Source: Dehalococcoidia bacterium
GTDB lineage: Bacteria; Chloroflexota; Dehalococcoidia; Lucifugimonadales; Lucifugimonadaceae
Direction: 5' to 3'
NCBI GenBank assembly: GCA_030747175.1
Contig: JASLLE010000005.1
Location: forward strand, 1 to 64,000
DNA: 64,000 bases
Below the pieces are notes generated by a model. It saw only the letters and a program-made list of their open reading frames with translations. It ran no database searches and had not been told where the DNA came from. This document shows positions 8,908-16,373 of this stretch, piece after piece (the stretch's first letter is position 1; every line of letters begins with the position of its first letter). Position numbers and translations under genes: made by a program.

Positions 8908-8994
8908 GTCATTCCGGCCGAACTGTGGAACATTCTGGACGGTCTGAAAAGTAGTTTCCAAAACTGTCCAGAATGAAATTGACTTTGGAATGAC
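8908..8994. promoter_or_regulatory. Nested inverted repeats in the divergent promoter region (candidate operator)
   Basis: Two concentric perfect inverted repeats lie between the divergent ParB-like and DUF5343 genes. The outer pair is GTCATTCC (8908-8915) and GGAATGAC (8987-8994). The inner pair is CATTCTGGAC (8931-8940) and GTCCAGAATG (8966-8975). The symmetric layout, position and AT-rich centre suggest a regulator site, possibly for the adjacent ParB-like protein. It does not resemble the canonical parS palindrome. Confidence 0.6.
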
Positions 8995-9007
8995 ACTGGG
9001 ATAGTTT
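8979..9007 (+). promoter_or_regulatory. Possible promoter for the DUF5343 gene
   Basis: TTGACT (8979-8984) and TAGTTT (9002-9007) are separated by 17 nt. The -35 box lies directly beside the inner repeat and the spacer overlaps the outer repeat, so a protein bound to the palindrome would block it. The -10 box is weak, and I have no other support. Confidence 0.35.
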
Positions 9008-9044
9008 GGTTTCGGTACGATTGCGCCCTTCTCAGTTTCCCATC

Positions 9045-9779
9045 GTGATAAACGTGACATCGCCTACCCCCACGATTCCCCCGTATGTCCCATACCGAAC
9101 ATTCCGAAATTTTTTGGAATTTCTCGGGGAGGGTATGCCGGCGCGGATAGATAGGAGCGTCTGGGGGCAGCGGGCGTCCGGGAGCACGGGCATCCAGTTG
9201 ATGACCGGACTTCGTGCGCTGGAGTTGATCGACGACGATGGCCGTCCGACGCCGGACCTTGAGCACCTCGCACGGCTGGATGGAGACGAGCGCCGGGCCG
9301 CTCTCGTGGCGTTGCTGCGACGACACTACCGGCCGGTGTTTGCGCTGGACCTGCCGCGCGCGACGAGGGCGCAATTCCGGGAGGCGTTTAGGAGTTTCGG
9401 AGCAAAAGCGGGCGTGCTCGCGAAGTGCGAGGCGTTCTTTATACAGGCAGCCCAGGACGCGGGTATCGAGCTTTCGTCCTACGTTCTCGCCGGACGACAC
9501 GTGTCGCGCCGATCCTCAAGTGGCCCCGGCCGGCCACGGCAACAGCCCGCAGAGCAAACAGTAGTTCAGCCGCCGCCCGTGGCCATGGCGCCACCCGGTC
9601 AGCCCGCGAGCCTGTCGATCGCCGAGATGGTTTTACGGAAGTACCCGGACTTCGATCCGGCGTGGGACGCCGAGACCCAGCAGAAATGGTTCGATGGCAT
9701 GACCAAGTTGATGGAATCTCTCGGACAGAGCGGGAGTGACCAGATTGCGGGCGCGTCCAGCGATTCCGGAGCTAGTTAG
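9045..9779 (+). CDS. DUF5343 domain protein
   Basis: The N-terminal half matches the DUF5343 pattern: P-P-Y-V-P-Y-R-T-F-R-N-F-L, then P-A-R-I-D-R-S-V-W, S-G-S-T-G-I-Q-L-M-T-G-L-R and L-I-D-D-D-G-R-P-T. A Gln/Pro/Ala-rich linker and a short acidic helical C-terminus follow. The domain has no established function. An upstream TTG at 9006 would overlap the candidate -10 box, so I placed the start at the GTG at 9045 (244 residues); GTG 9054 is equally possible. The stop overlaps tail-to-tail with the histidine phosphatase gene. Its divergent pairing with a ParB-like gene suggests shared control. Confidence 0.75.
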   Translation: MINVTSPTPTIPPYVPYRTFRNFLEFLGEGMPARIDRSVWGQRASGSTGIQLMTGLRALELIDDDGRPTPDLEHLARLDGDERRAALVALLRRHYRPVFALDLPRATRAQFREAFRSFGAKAGVLAKCEAFFIQAAQDAGIELSSYVLAGRHVSRRSSSGPGRPRQQPAEQTVVQPPPVAMAPPGQPASLSIAEMVLRKYPDFDPAWDAETQQKWFDGMTKLMESLGQSGSDQIAGASSDSGAS

Positions 9780-10372
9780 CTCACGTTTGTGAGATGGGAC
9801 GTGTCTGACCTGTAGACGATCTTCAGGCCGTCCGGCCCGCGCCTTAGCAGGGTTACCGACGCCGTCTCGATGCTCCCGGCGAACGTGCCGGTAAAGCTGC
9901 GGTGCTCAATCCACTGGAGGATCACGTTGATCGGGCCGCCGTGAATGACGGCCGCGACACGCTGTCCATCGTCGAATCGGTCGAGTACATGGCTCTGGAG
10001 GCAGTCGAGCACACGTCGCGCAAATTCCGATGAAGATTCGCCGGCATACTCGGAGAAGTCGGAAATGAAGGGACGCTTGAAGAGTTTTTCCTTGATTACG
10101 GTCAGATCACGGGATCGCAGGTCGCCGATTCCGATCTCGTCGAACCCGGGAACGATAGCTGGCTGGATACCAGAGGACGCGACAAAGGGCGCGGCCGTTT
10201 CATCGGCACGCTCGATGCCGCTGCTGATGAGCGCGTGCGGATTGATCGACTCCAGAACGGGGGTGAGCGCGCGCGCCTGCGCATGGCCCAGCTCGCTCAG
10301 GTGAGCCGGGTCCGGGTAGAGGCCGTCCGCCCCGAGTTCGGTATCGCCGTGGCGTACAAGGTAGAGGTCCAT
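9776..10372 (-). CDS. Histidine phosphatase family protein (phosphoglycerate mutase-like)
   Basis: This 198-residue protein begins with L-V-R-H-G-D-T-E, the catalytic R-H-G motif of the histidine phosphatase superfamily. The second catalytic His lies in V-A-A-V-I-H-G-G-P-I near residue 140, and I-S-S-G-I-E-R-A-D-E-T-A matches the conserved S-x-x-x-R-A-x-x-T segment. It is probably a cytosolic phosphatase on small phosphoesters; a mutase role cannot be excluded. There is no strong Shine-Dalgarno; TACCAT sits 6 nt before the ATG, so the mRNA may be leaderless. It converges with the DUF5343 gene. Confidence 0.88.
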   Translation of the reverse strand: MDLYLVRHGDTELGADGLYPDPAHLSELGHAQARALTPVLESINPHALISSGIERADETAAPFVASSGIQPAIVPGFDEIGIGDLRSRDLTVIKEKLFKRPFISDFSEYAGESSSEFARRVLDCLQSHVLDRFDDGQRVAAVIHGGPINVILQWIEHRSFTGTFAGSIETASVTLLRRGPDGLKIVYRSDTSHLTNVS

Positions 10373-10479
10373 ACAGACATGGTAGAGCCACCGGTCGGCG
10401 ATTATTCTGGTGGCGGCGCTATCGTTCCGGCCGGGTTCCTTTCGGTTGTGAGAAGGATTGGTAGAAGAAAGTCCTCCCG

Positions 10480-11577
10480 ATGAAGAGTTCGTTCAAGCTC
10501 GCGACCGTTGCCGGGATAGATATCAACGTCCACTACACGTGGCTATTCACATTTGCTCTGATCACGTGGACGCTGGCGCAGTCCTGGTTCCCGGCTGACT
10601 ATCCGGACTGGGGCGGACTCACCTACTGGTTAACGGCCGCCATCGCAGCGCTGTTACTTTTCGGGTCCATCCTCGTTCACGAGCTGGCGCACTCCCTTGT
10701 GGCGATTGCACGGGGACATCGGGTCCGGGGCATCACGCTTTTCATTTTCGGAGGCGTCAGCAACATCGGCGGCGAGACCCGTTCCGCGCGAGACGAGTTC
10801 CAGATCGCCATCGTCGGCCCGTTGAGCAGCCTCGCGCTTTCGGTGGGCGGATTCCTGGCGCTACGGGCGGGAGCAGGTGGGGAGGACTCGCCGACCGAAG
10901 GGATCCTCATTTACTTCACGCTCGCGAACTTCCTGGTGGGTATTTTCAACTTGCTGCCGGGGTTCCCCCTGGATGGCGGCCGCGTGCTCCGGTCGATCGT
11001 CTGGGCCAGTACCGGCGACATGTCCAGGGCCACCGGGATCGCGTCATCGGTCGGGATCGGGTTCGGCTGGTTGCTGGTAGGCGCCGGCGCGCTGACCGCG
11101 TTGACCGATGACGTTTTGTCCGGATTGTGGATGGGCTTTATCGGCTGGTATCTGAAGGACTCCGCGCTGGCGGTGCGCCGGAGTAGCCAGCGCCCCGGAA
11201 TCGGTCTGCCGGTCAGCGCGGTCATGTCGGCCCCCGTTCGACCGGTCGGCCCGGAGACGTCGATCACGGTGCTGGTGGACGACTACATGATCCCGTTCCG
11301 GCGTCGCTCGGTGCCGGTCGTTGCGGCCGGCCGTATCGTGGGAATCGTCTCGCTCCAGGACCTGGAGGGTGTGCGACGAGATCTCTGGGGAGAGACGCAG
11401 GTATCGGAGGTCATGACGGGACCACCGCTGTTCGCCGTGCGACCTGAGGAATCGATAACCGTAGCGCTTGAATTAATAGCGAGGCACCGGGTGAACCAGA
11501 TTCTCGTGCTTGATCACGACGAACTTGTGGGGGTATTAACCCGGTTTGATATTGTGCGATTGATGAATGCCAGTTGA
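10480..11577 (+). CDS. Site-2 protease-type M50 metallopeptidase with two CBS domains
   Basis: This 365-residue integral membrane protease has the zinc motif H-E-L-A-H at residues 67-71 within a transmembrane helix, and the second motif N-L-L-P-G-F-P-L-D-G-G-R near residue 160. Two C-terminal CBS domains follow (about 240-300 and 305-365), including V-M-T-G-P-P and a closing G-V-L-T-R-F-D-I-V segment. This architecture belongs to the Rv2869c/SpoIVFB-like group whose CBS pair may sense adenine nucleotides. Members cut transmembrane substrates such as anti-sigma factors; no partner gene is visible here. Confidence 0.92.
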   Translation: MKSSFKLATVAGIDINVHYTWLFTFALITWTLAQSWFPADYPDWGGLTYWLTAAIAALLLFGSILVHELAHSLVAIARGHRVRGITLFIFGGVSNIGGETRSARDEFQIAIVGPLSSLALSVGGFLALRAGAGGEDSPTEGILIYFTLANFLVGIFNLLPGFPLDGGRVLRSIVWASTGDMSRATGIASSVGIGFGWLLVGAGALTALTDDVLSGLWMGFIGWYLKDSALAVRRSSQRPGIGLPVSAVMSAPVRPVGPETSITVLVDDYMIPFRRRSVPVVAAGRIVGIVSLQDLEGVRRDLWGETQVSEVMTGPPLFAVRPEESITVALELIARHRVNQILVLDHDELVGVLTRFDIVRLMNAS

Positions 11578-11784
11578 AACTGAATAAACAGGTAATGAAG
11601 TAGTTTCAGACTGATTAAGTTGAGTCTTTCACGGATCTTAACGGTTAAAAATAGTCTCTACTCAGCAAGAGTACAGACATCAATGAATATACGAAAAATG
11701 GCCTAACTGTGTCTCGCATGAATTGCGAACATACGCGGGTACGAGGGCGAGAGTCCGGCGATGGACGGGTACCGGCGCAGGGAA
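11578..11784. other. AT-rich spacer between convergent genes
   Basis: This 207 bp spacer separates the converging protease and ATPase genes and is clearly more AT-rich than its surroundings. I see no clean terminator hairpin, repeat copy or small gene in it. Confidence 0.5.
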
Positions 11785-14700
11785 TCAGGCGGACAGGCGG
11801 ATCTGACGTCCCTGCAGGCCGAGATCGACGACCCGTGGATCGGCCGAGATAGCGGCGTCCCGGGCGCGGTCCGCGGTGCCGGGGTGGTCGGCGAGCAGGA
11901 TGACCTGGGTATGTTGGGACAACTCTTCCGCAGCGGCAGCGAAGTGTCGTTCGTGTTCGGACCCGAGCATGTTTCCGAGGTCGTGGAGCAGGACAGGAAC
12001 CGGTTCCCCGTTCTCTGCTTGCTCGTGAGCGATCGCCAGTTTCGCGGACAGGAAAAGCTGGCGGAGCAGATCGCCTCCCAGTGTCTCTACCGCCTCGGCA
12101 TGTCCGTTCAAAGACACGACCTCGAACGCGTCGAACATGGCGTCGCCGGATGCTGTCGCCAATCGGATGTCCGTAAGAGTCCCGCCGCTGAGCCTTTTCA
12201 GATACTCACCGGTCAGGCGAAGCCGGTCCTGTTGGCCATTGGAGCCATACTCCGCGGTCGAGTCCGAGATCAGACGGCGGGCCGTGCTGAACTTCTTGAG
12301 CCGCCGGGACAGTTCGGCCAGTTGCTCATCCAGGCGAGACATCTCGACGCGGTGCTCGAGCGTGCGAGGCGGACCCTCGAGTTCTCCAAGGCGCTCATCC
12401 AGTTCCAGGGACCTGGATTCCAGACGGCCCTGGAGTTCTTCCAGGCGGGTGGCCCGTGTCGTCAGGACGTCTCGCTCTGCGGCGAGGGCCTCGGACCCGG
12501 CTTCCTGCAACTCCGCTTCGATCTCGCGACCCGATGGGCCGGTCAGATGACCGGAGTTTCGTCGGATTTCGTCCAGCTCGGTCGAAAGGCGTCTGCGCTC
12601 TTCCTCCCGGGCGGCGATCCCGCGGAACGAGACCTCGTCTTCAGCGCCGACAAGATCGAGCAGTTCCTTCCGTTCACGCGTTATGGTCTCCATCTCCCGT
12701 TCAGCCGTGGCGCGCCGTGTGGCCCAGGTTTCGCCATCCCGGCGCAGTTTGCCGATCTGGTCCTGAGTTCGGGTCGCTTGCTCGCGGTCCTCTTTCAGTT
12801 GGTCCAGTACCGGCGCCGCTTCGTGCGCCGCAAACTCCGGGAGATCAGCGGCCTCGGCCAGTTCGGATAGCCCGGCTTCCACCTGGACGATGACCACGCG
12901 CATGGACGGGACGCGCAGGTTTAGCTCTCCAACCCGGCTTCGGGTTTCCCGCATCTCGGCGACGAGATCGAGGGATTCACGCACGGCATTCAACCCGAGT
13001 TCTGGCTGAAGACCGAGGGACATAAGAATGTCTATCCAGTCATCCTCCATGGCCTGGAGTTGATTAGCCGCCTCTTGCGCCAGTTCGGTTTCGCCCTCGG
13101 CGGCCCAGGAAGCATTGTCGGCGGTATCGCCGGCGGTTTCGGCCGCCGCGGACGCCTCGTCGAAGAGCCGCTGCTGCTCGATGTCACGCGTCAACCGCTC
13201 GCGTTCGACGGCGAGATGTGCCATCGGGAGGTCGTATTCGAGTCCCAGTTCGTCGAGTGACGTGCGCAGGCTCTCCTCGACGTAGGCGAGGTGGGTTCTG
13301 GCTGTTTCGATGTCCTTTTCGAGCTCCTGTGCGGTCTGCGCCGCAAGCTCGTGCAGGACCGAGGACGCTTCGTACTGAGCCCGGGAGTGGCGCCGCTGGA
13401 CTTCCAGGATGGCGATCGACATCAGGACGCCGATCACTCCGGTCGCGCCGACGACTTCTCCGGTGCGCACCAGCGCGCTGTCGCCTGCCGATATCGCCAG
13501 GAACGTGAGGACGATGCCGACGACGGCGAATCCGCCGGACATGCCGAGCTGGACGAGTGGGATGAGGCGTCCGGCGCTTATGGCGCGACGGGGGCGGGCG
13601 TCGATGGTGTTGTCCAGGGCCTCGGCGAGTGTTTCGCGGGCGGTCACCAGTTCCGCCATCTCCCCTTCGGCCCGTGTGATTGTGTCCAGCCGCTCGTTTG
13701 CAGATTCGATCGTGATATCGGGCGCCGGACCAATGGCTTCCAGGTTCTTATTCGCTTTCGCCACCTGTTCCTGTGCCGATTCCAGGGTCTCGTCAGCCTT
13801 TGCCGACCTCATGGCCAGCTCTTCGCTGGAGGCCCGTTGCGTCACGATGTCCGCTTCGAGCTTTTCAAGTCGATCCCGGACGGCGGGTGAGTCTTCCACG
13901 GTATCCAACTTTGCCTCGTCCCAGCCGTGGCCCAACCTGGTGAGTCCCTCTTTGAGGTCTGTCTCAACCTGTTCCAGTTGTTGCGACAGGACGGGAAGTT
14001 CGCGGACCGCTTCGGCGTATTCATCGCTATGCGCCAGCAGCCGGCGGACTTCCTCCGCCGGGAAGTCGTCCGGGAGCGAGGCGGTCAGCTCCTCGACCTC
14101 GGCGGCGCGTGGGGAGTCCTCGGCATCCCCGCTGTCGATCTCTGCCTGTAGTTCACGCTCTCGGTCGCCGAGGGTCTCTAGAAGAAGCGATGGTCCCTGC
14201 GGGAGAAAGGCGAACTTCGGCATGTCCGACATGGAACTCTGGAGGTCATGCATCCGGTTCCATGCGGGACGGCTCTCCTCCAGGGCATCGATGCGGTGGA
14301 ACCGAGCACGCGCCACGGACAGCTCGTTATCCGCGTCCGTGATCTGTCTCTCCAGGTCCGCTCGTTGGCCGTGCAGGGTGGCGTAAGAGTCGAAATCCCC
14401 TGCGGCGAGGCGGAATCGTTCTTCAGCGACCTGCCGGGCGGTACGGGCGGCGGTGATGGCGCGCCTGATCTCTTCTTCCTCGGTATCGAAGAAGGTTGTT
14501 ATCGCCCTGATGTCCGCGCCATCGACCCCCCAGAGAAGGGAGAGCGTGAGCGTGAGAAGCGCGTCGGGATCTCCGTCAAGAACGCTGGACGATATGTCGA
14601 ACTTTTCCAGCCATGAGTGTTGGTCGATGGACGGCAGGCCGCACATGGACTCAGAATTGGGCCGGGATTCGCCCGCCCGGCTGACGCTCACCTGCCCCGC

Positions 14701-14976
14701 ACCCTCGCCCCGTCCTCGTAGATACCGTTCGATGGTTAGCGGTGAGCCGTCGGAGGCCACGACTTCGAGCAGACCGCCGCGCGGCGATGAAGGCGAGTTG
14801 AAGGGTGGAGCCGCGTCAATGTCGAACCCGAATAGCACCTGTCGTATGAAGTCACGAAAGGCCCGTAAATGCTCCTGATCGGGGCCGATGACTACGTTCA
14901 GGCCGGGAGACAGGCCAGTGATGTCACGCGACTGCAACGGGCCGAATGAATCCAGGAATACGCGGTCCAGTCTCAT
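11785..14976 (-). CDS. SbcC/YhaN-like coiled-coil ATPase homologue with degenerate ATP-binding motifs
   Basis: This 1063-residue protein shares the layout of the active paralogue at 16374-19556: N-terminal head lobe, long coiled coils, a central hydrophobic pair of segments (about residues 470-530) and a C-terminal head lobe. The catalytic motifs are lost. At residues 31-38 the Walker A reads G-P-D-Q-E-H-L-R where the paralogue has G-E-N-E-A-G-K-S. The signature L-S-R-G-A-A-E-Q-L is replaced by L-G-G-D-L-L-R-Q-L, and Walker B V-V-L-D-D-L-L-V by V-L-L-H-D-L-G-N. The frame is open throughout, which argues against simple decay. It overlaps the degenerate nuclease gene by 4 nt. Structural or regulatory partner is my inference. 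Confidence 0.85.
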   Translation of the reverse strand: MRLDRVFLDSFGPLQSRDITGLSPGLNVVIGPDQEHLRAFRDFIRQVLFGFDIDAAPPFNSPSSPRGGLLEVVASDGSPLTIERYLRGRGEGAGQVSVSRAGESRPNSESMCGLPSIDQHSWLEKFDISSSVLDGDPDALLTLTLSLLWGVDGADIRAITTFFDTEEEEIRRAITAARTARQVAEERFRLAAGDFDSYATLHGQRADLERQITDADNELSVARARFHRIDALEESRPAWNRMHDLQSSMSDMPKFAFLPQGPSLLLETLGDRERELQAEIDSGDAEDSPRAAEVEELTASLPDDFPAEEVRRLLAHSDEYAEAVRELPVLSQQLEQVETDLKEGLTRLGHGWDEAKLDTVEDSPAVRDRLEKLEADIVTQRASSEELAMRSAKADETLESAQEQVAKANKNLEAIGPAPDITIESANERLDTITRAEGEMAELVTARETLAEALDNTIDARPRRAISAGRLIPLVQLGMSGGFAVVGIVLTFLAISAGDSALVRTGEVVGATGVIGVLMSIAILEVQRRHSRAQYEASSVLHELAAQTAQELEKDIETARTHLAYVEESLRTSLDELGLEYDLPMAHLAVERERLTRDIEQQRLFDEASAAAETAGDTADNASWAAEGETELAQEAANQLQAMEDDWIDILMSLGLQPELGLNAVRESLDLVAEMRETRSRVGELNLRVPSMRVVIVQVEAGLSELAEAADLPEFAAHEAAPVLDQLKEDREQATRTQDQIGKLRRDGETWATRRATAEREMETITRERKELLDLVGAEDEVSFRGIAAREEERRRLSTELDEIRRNSGHLTGPSGREIEAELQEAGSEALAAERDVLTTRATRLEELQGRLESRSLELDERLGELEGPPRTLEHRVEMSRLDEQLAELSRRLKKFSTARRLISDSTAEYGSNGQQDRLRLTGEYLKRLSGGTLTDIRLATASGDAMFDAFEVVSLNGHAEAVETLGGDLLRQLFLSAKLAIAHEQAENGEPVPVLLHDLGNMLGSEHERHFAAAAEELSQHTQVILLADHPGTADRARDAAISADPRVVDLGLQGRQIRLSA

Positions 14977-16199
14977 GACAGGCCGTCTCCCGCCGGTGAG
15001 AGGCGCCGGACAGCCAGGCTGTACGCATCTCGCGTGATGCCCGAAGCGCTTCCCGGGTCTCCGTTGCCGTCGGCGTCGGTGTCATGTGTGTCCGGCGCCG
15101 CTTCGGTTAACTCGCCAATCGCGCCGTTATTAACGATGGATTCGTACCGGGAGTGAAGTGCGGTGAGCAGGGGTGGGGAGACTCGATCCGTGCCGTGGGA
15201 ATCCGCTGCCGAGTTTGTCAGGTCCTCCACCCTGTCGACCCAGACCCGGGGCCGCTCGAAAAGTACCGATTCGCGCAGGTCATCCAACAAGCCGTCATTG
15301 TTCCCGGGCAGGGCCTCGACATCGCCGTTGAGCATCAGGCGGCAGATCAGGTCTCGACCGTCCGACCGGGCCAGGGCGTCCATGACGGCCCCGCGGGCCG
15401 CGGGAGCGACTTCTTCCGGCGTTAGATCGGATATATCGAGCGACACGTTCTCCCAGCGAACGCTATCGAGCGCCACGAAGGCTGGCCTCGCGCGGCCCGC
15501 CTCGTCCGTCTCGATGATGTAGCAACCGAACGCCCCGGTTTCCGTTGGCGAGAGGGCCTGCGCCGGGCCTGCGCTCAGGATCCTCCTCGAAGGATCACTC
15601 AACTTCGTGCCTTCCCGTTCCGGGCCGAATGCCCAGTAGTGGAGTTCCGGGAGAGATTCAAGCGGGTCCGCCCCAGCGTCGTCCGCGGGCGCGAACTGGC
15701 TGACGAGTCCGATGGTGACGGACTCGCTGTCTGTAGCCGCCAGGAAATCGGACGCCGATGGGCCGGGCAATGCGCTGGATTGCTGGCTGGCGCCCTGCAG
15801 TAGGGCGATGGTCTCTCCGTCTTTAACGATCTGATACCAGCTCGGCCGGCCTCCCATGACGTGGACGCCCTCCGGCCATCGGATCGTCGGGAGCCATGCT
15901 GCGGCCGGGTCTTCCGGGCCGTGGACGAGGTAGACGGGCACGCCGGCGTCGGCGATGGCGGCAAGTCCGTCCCGGAAAGCGAGCTGGGAGCGGATGCTGC
16001 GATCCGCCAGGTTGAACACGCCGCCGGCGATCAGGAGGAAGTCTGGCGCTTCAGACTCACAGAGCGACTGCAGATTTCGAAACGCCTCGAACGGGGCGGC
16101 GCGGAGGCGTTCGTCGACGACCGCGCTCGGATTGCGTAGCCCGGAGTACGGGCTATCGAGCCGGAAGCCTGCCGCATGGATGAATCGGGTGCGCCGCAT
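14973..16199 (-). CDS. SbcD/YhaO-like nuclease homologue lacking every metal ligand (pseudo-nuclease)
   Basis: This 408-residue protein aligns almost without gaps over its first 100 residues with the active paralogue at 19558-20817, but all metallophosphoesterase ligands are changed. D11 becomes G, H13 becomes R, D60 becomes G, N95 becomes P, the catalytic H96 becomes E, H166 becomes S (residue 167 here), and the G-H-V-H motif becomes G-P-E-R. Fold-supporting residues between them are kept (H-A-A, L-D-S-P, A-D-R-S, F-R-D-G-L). CGGAG lies about 7 nt before the ATG. The C-terminus has an Asp/Gly-rich low-complexity stretch. It is coupled to the degenerate ATPase by an ATGA overlap, copying the usual nuclease-ATPase order. 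Confidence 0.85.
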   Translation of the reverse strand: MRRTRFIHAAGFRLDSPYSGLRNPSAVVDERLRAAPFEAFRNLQSLCESEAPDFLLIAGGVFNLADRSIRSQLAFRDGLAAIADAGVPVYLVHGPEDPAAAWLPTIRWPEGVHVMGGRPSWYQIVKDGETIALLQGASQQSSALPGPSASDFLAATDSESVTIGLVSQFAPADDAGADPLESLPELHYWAFGPEREGTKLSDPSRRILSAGPAQALSPTETGAFGCYIIETDEAGRARPAFVALDSVRWENVSLDISDLTPEEVAPAARGAVMDALARSDGRDLICRLMLNGDVEALPGNNDGLLDDLRESVLFERPRVWVDRVEDLTNSAADSHGTDRVSPPLLTALHSRYESIVNNGAIGELTEAAPDTHDTDADGNGDPGSASGITRDAYSLAVRRLSPAGDGLS

Positions 16200-16373
16200 C
16201 TATCTCCGGGAGCCGGCATGAGCCGCGTGATTACGAGCGATTCATAGCTGAACGCGTCGGACGCGAAATAGCGCCCGCGCTCAGGGTACGGACTGAACGT
16301 GTGTCCCGATAACGGGGAGGATACCGATGGCGCTGCGGGTTAACGCCCAGACTCATTTGCGTAGGAGGGCGGC

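Noticed and set aside
9101-9126. Palindrome GAAATT...AATTTC as an operator
   Set aside because: It lies inside the DUF5343 coding region and is explained by its Phe/Asn/Glu/Phe codons.
8199-9500. Long minus-strand open frame of 433 codons overlapping the ParB-like and DUF5343 genes
   Set aside because: It is Arg/Pro/His-rich with no motif, crosses the divergent promoter and runs antisense or out of frame to two well-supported genes.
11761-12870. Plus-strand open frame of 369 codons
   Set aside because: It is antisense to the degenerate ATPase gene and has no family features; long antisense frames are expected at this GC content.
14973-16199. Reading the degenerate nuclease homologue as an active exonuclease
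   Set aside because: Position-by-position comparison with the paralogue shows that no metal ligand remains.
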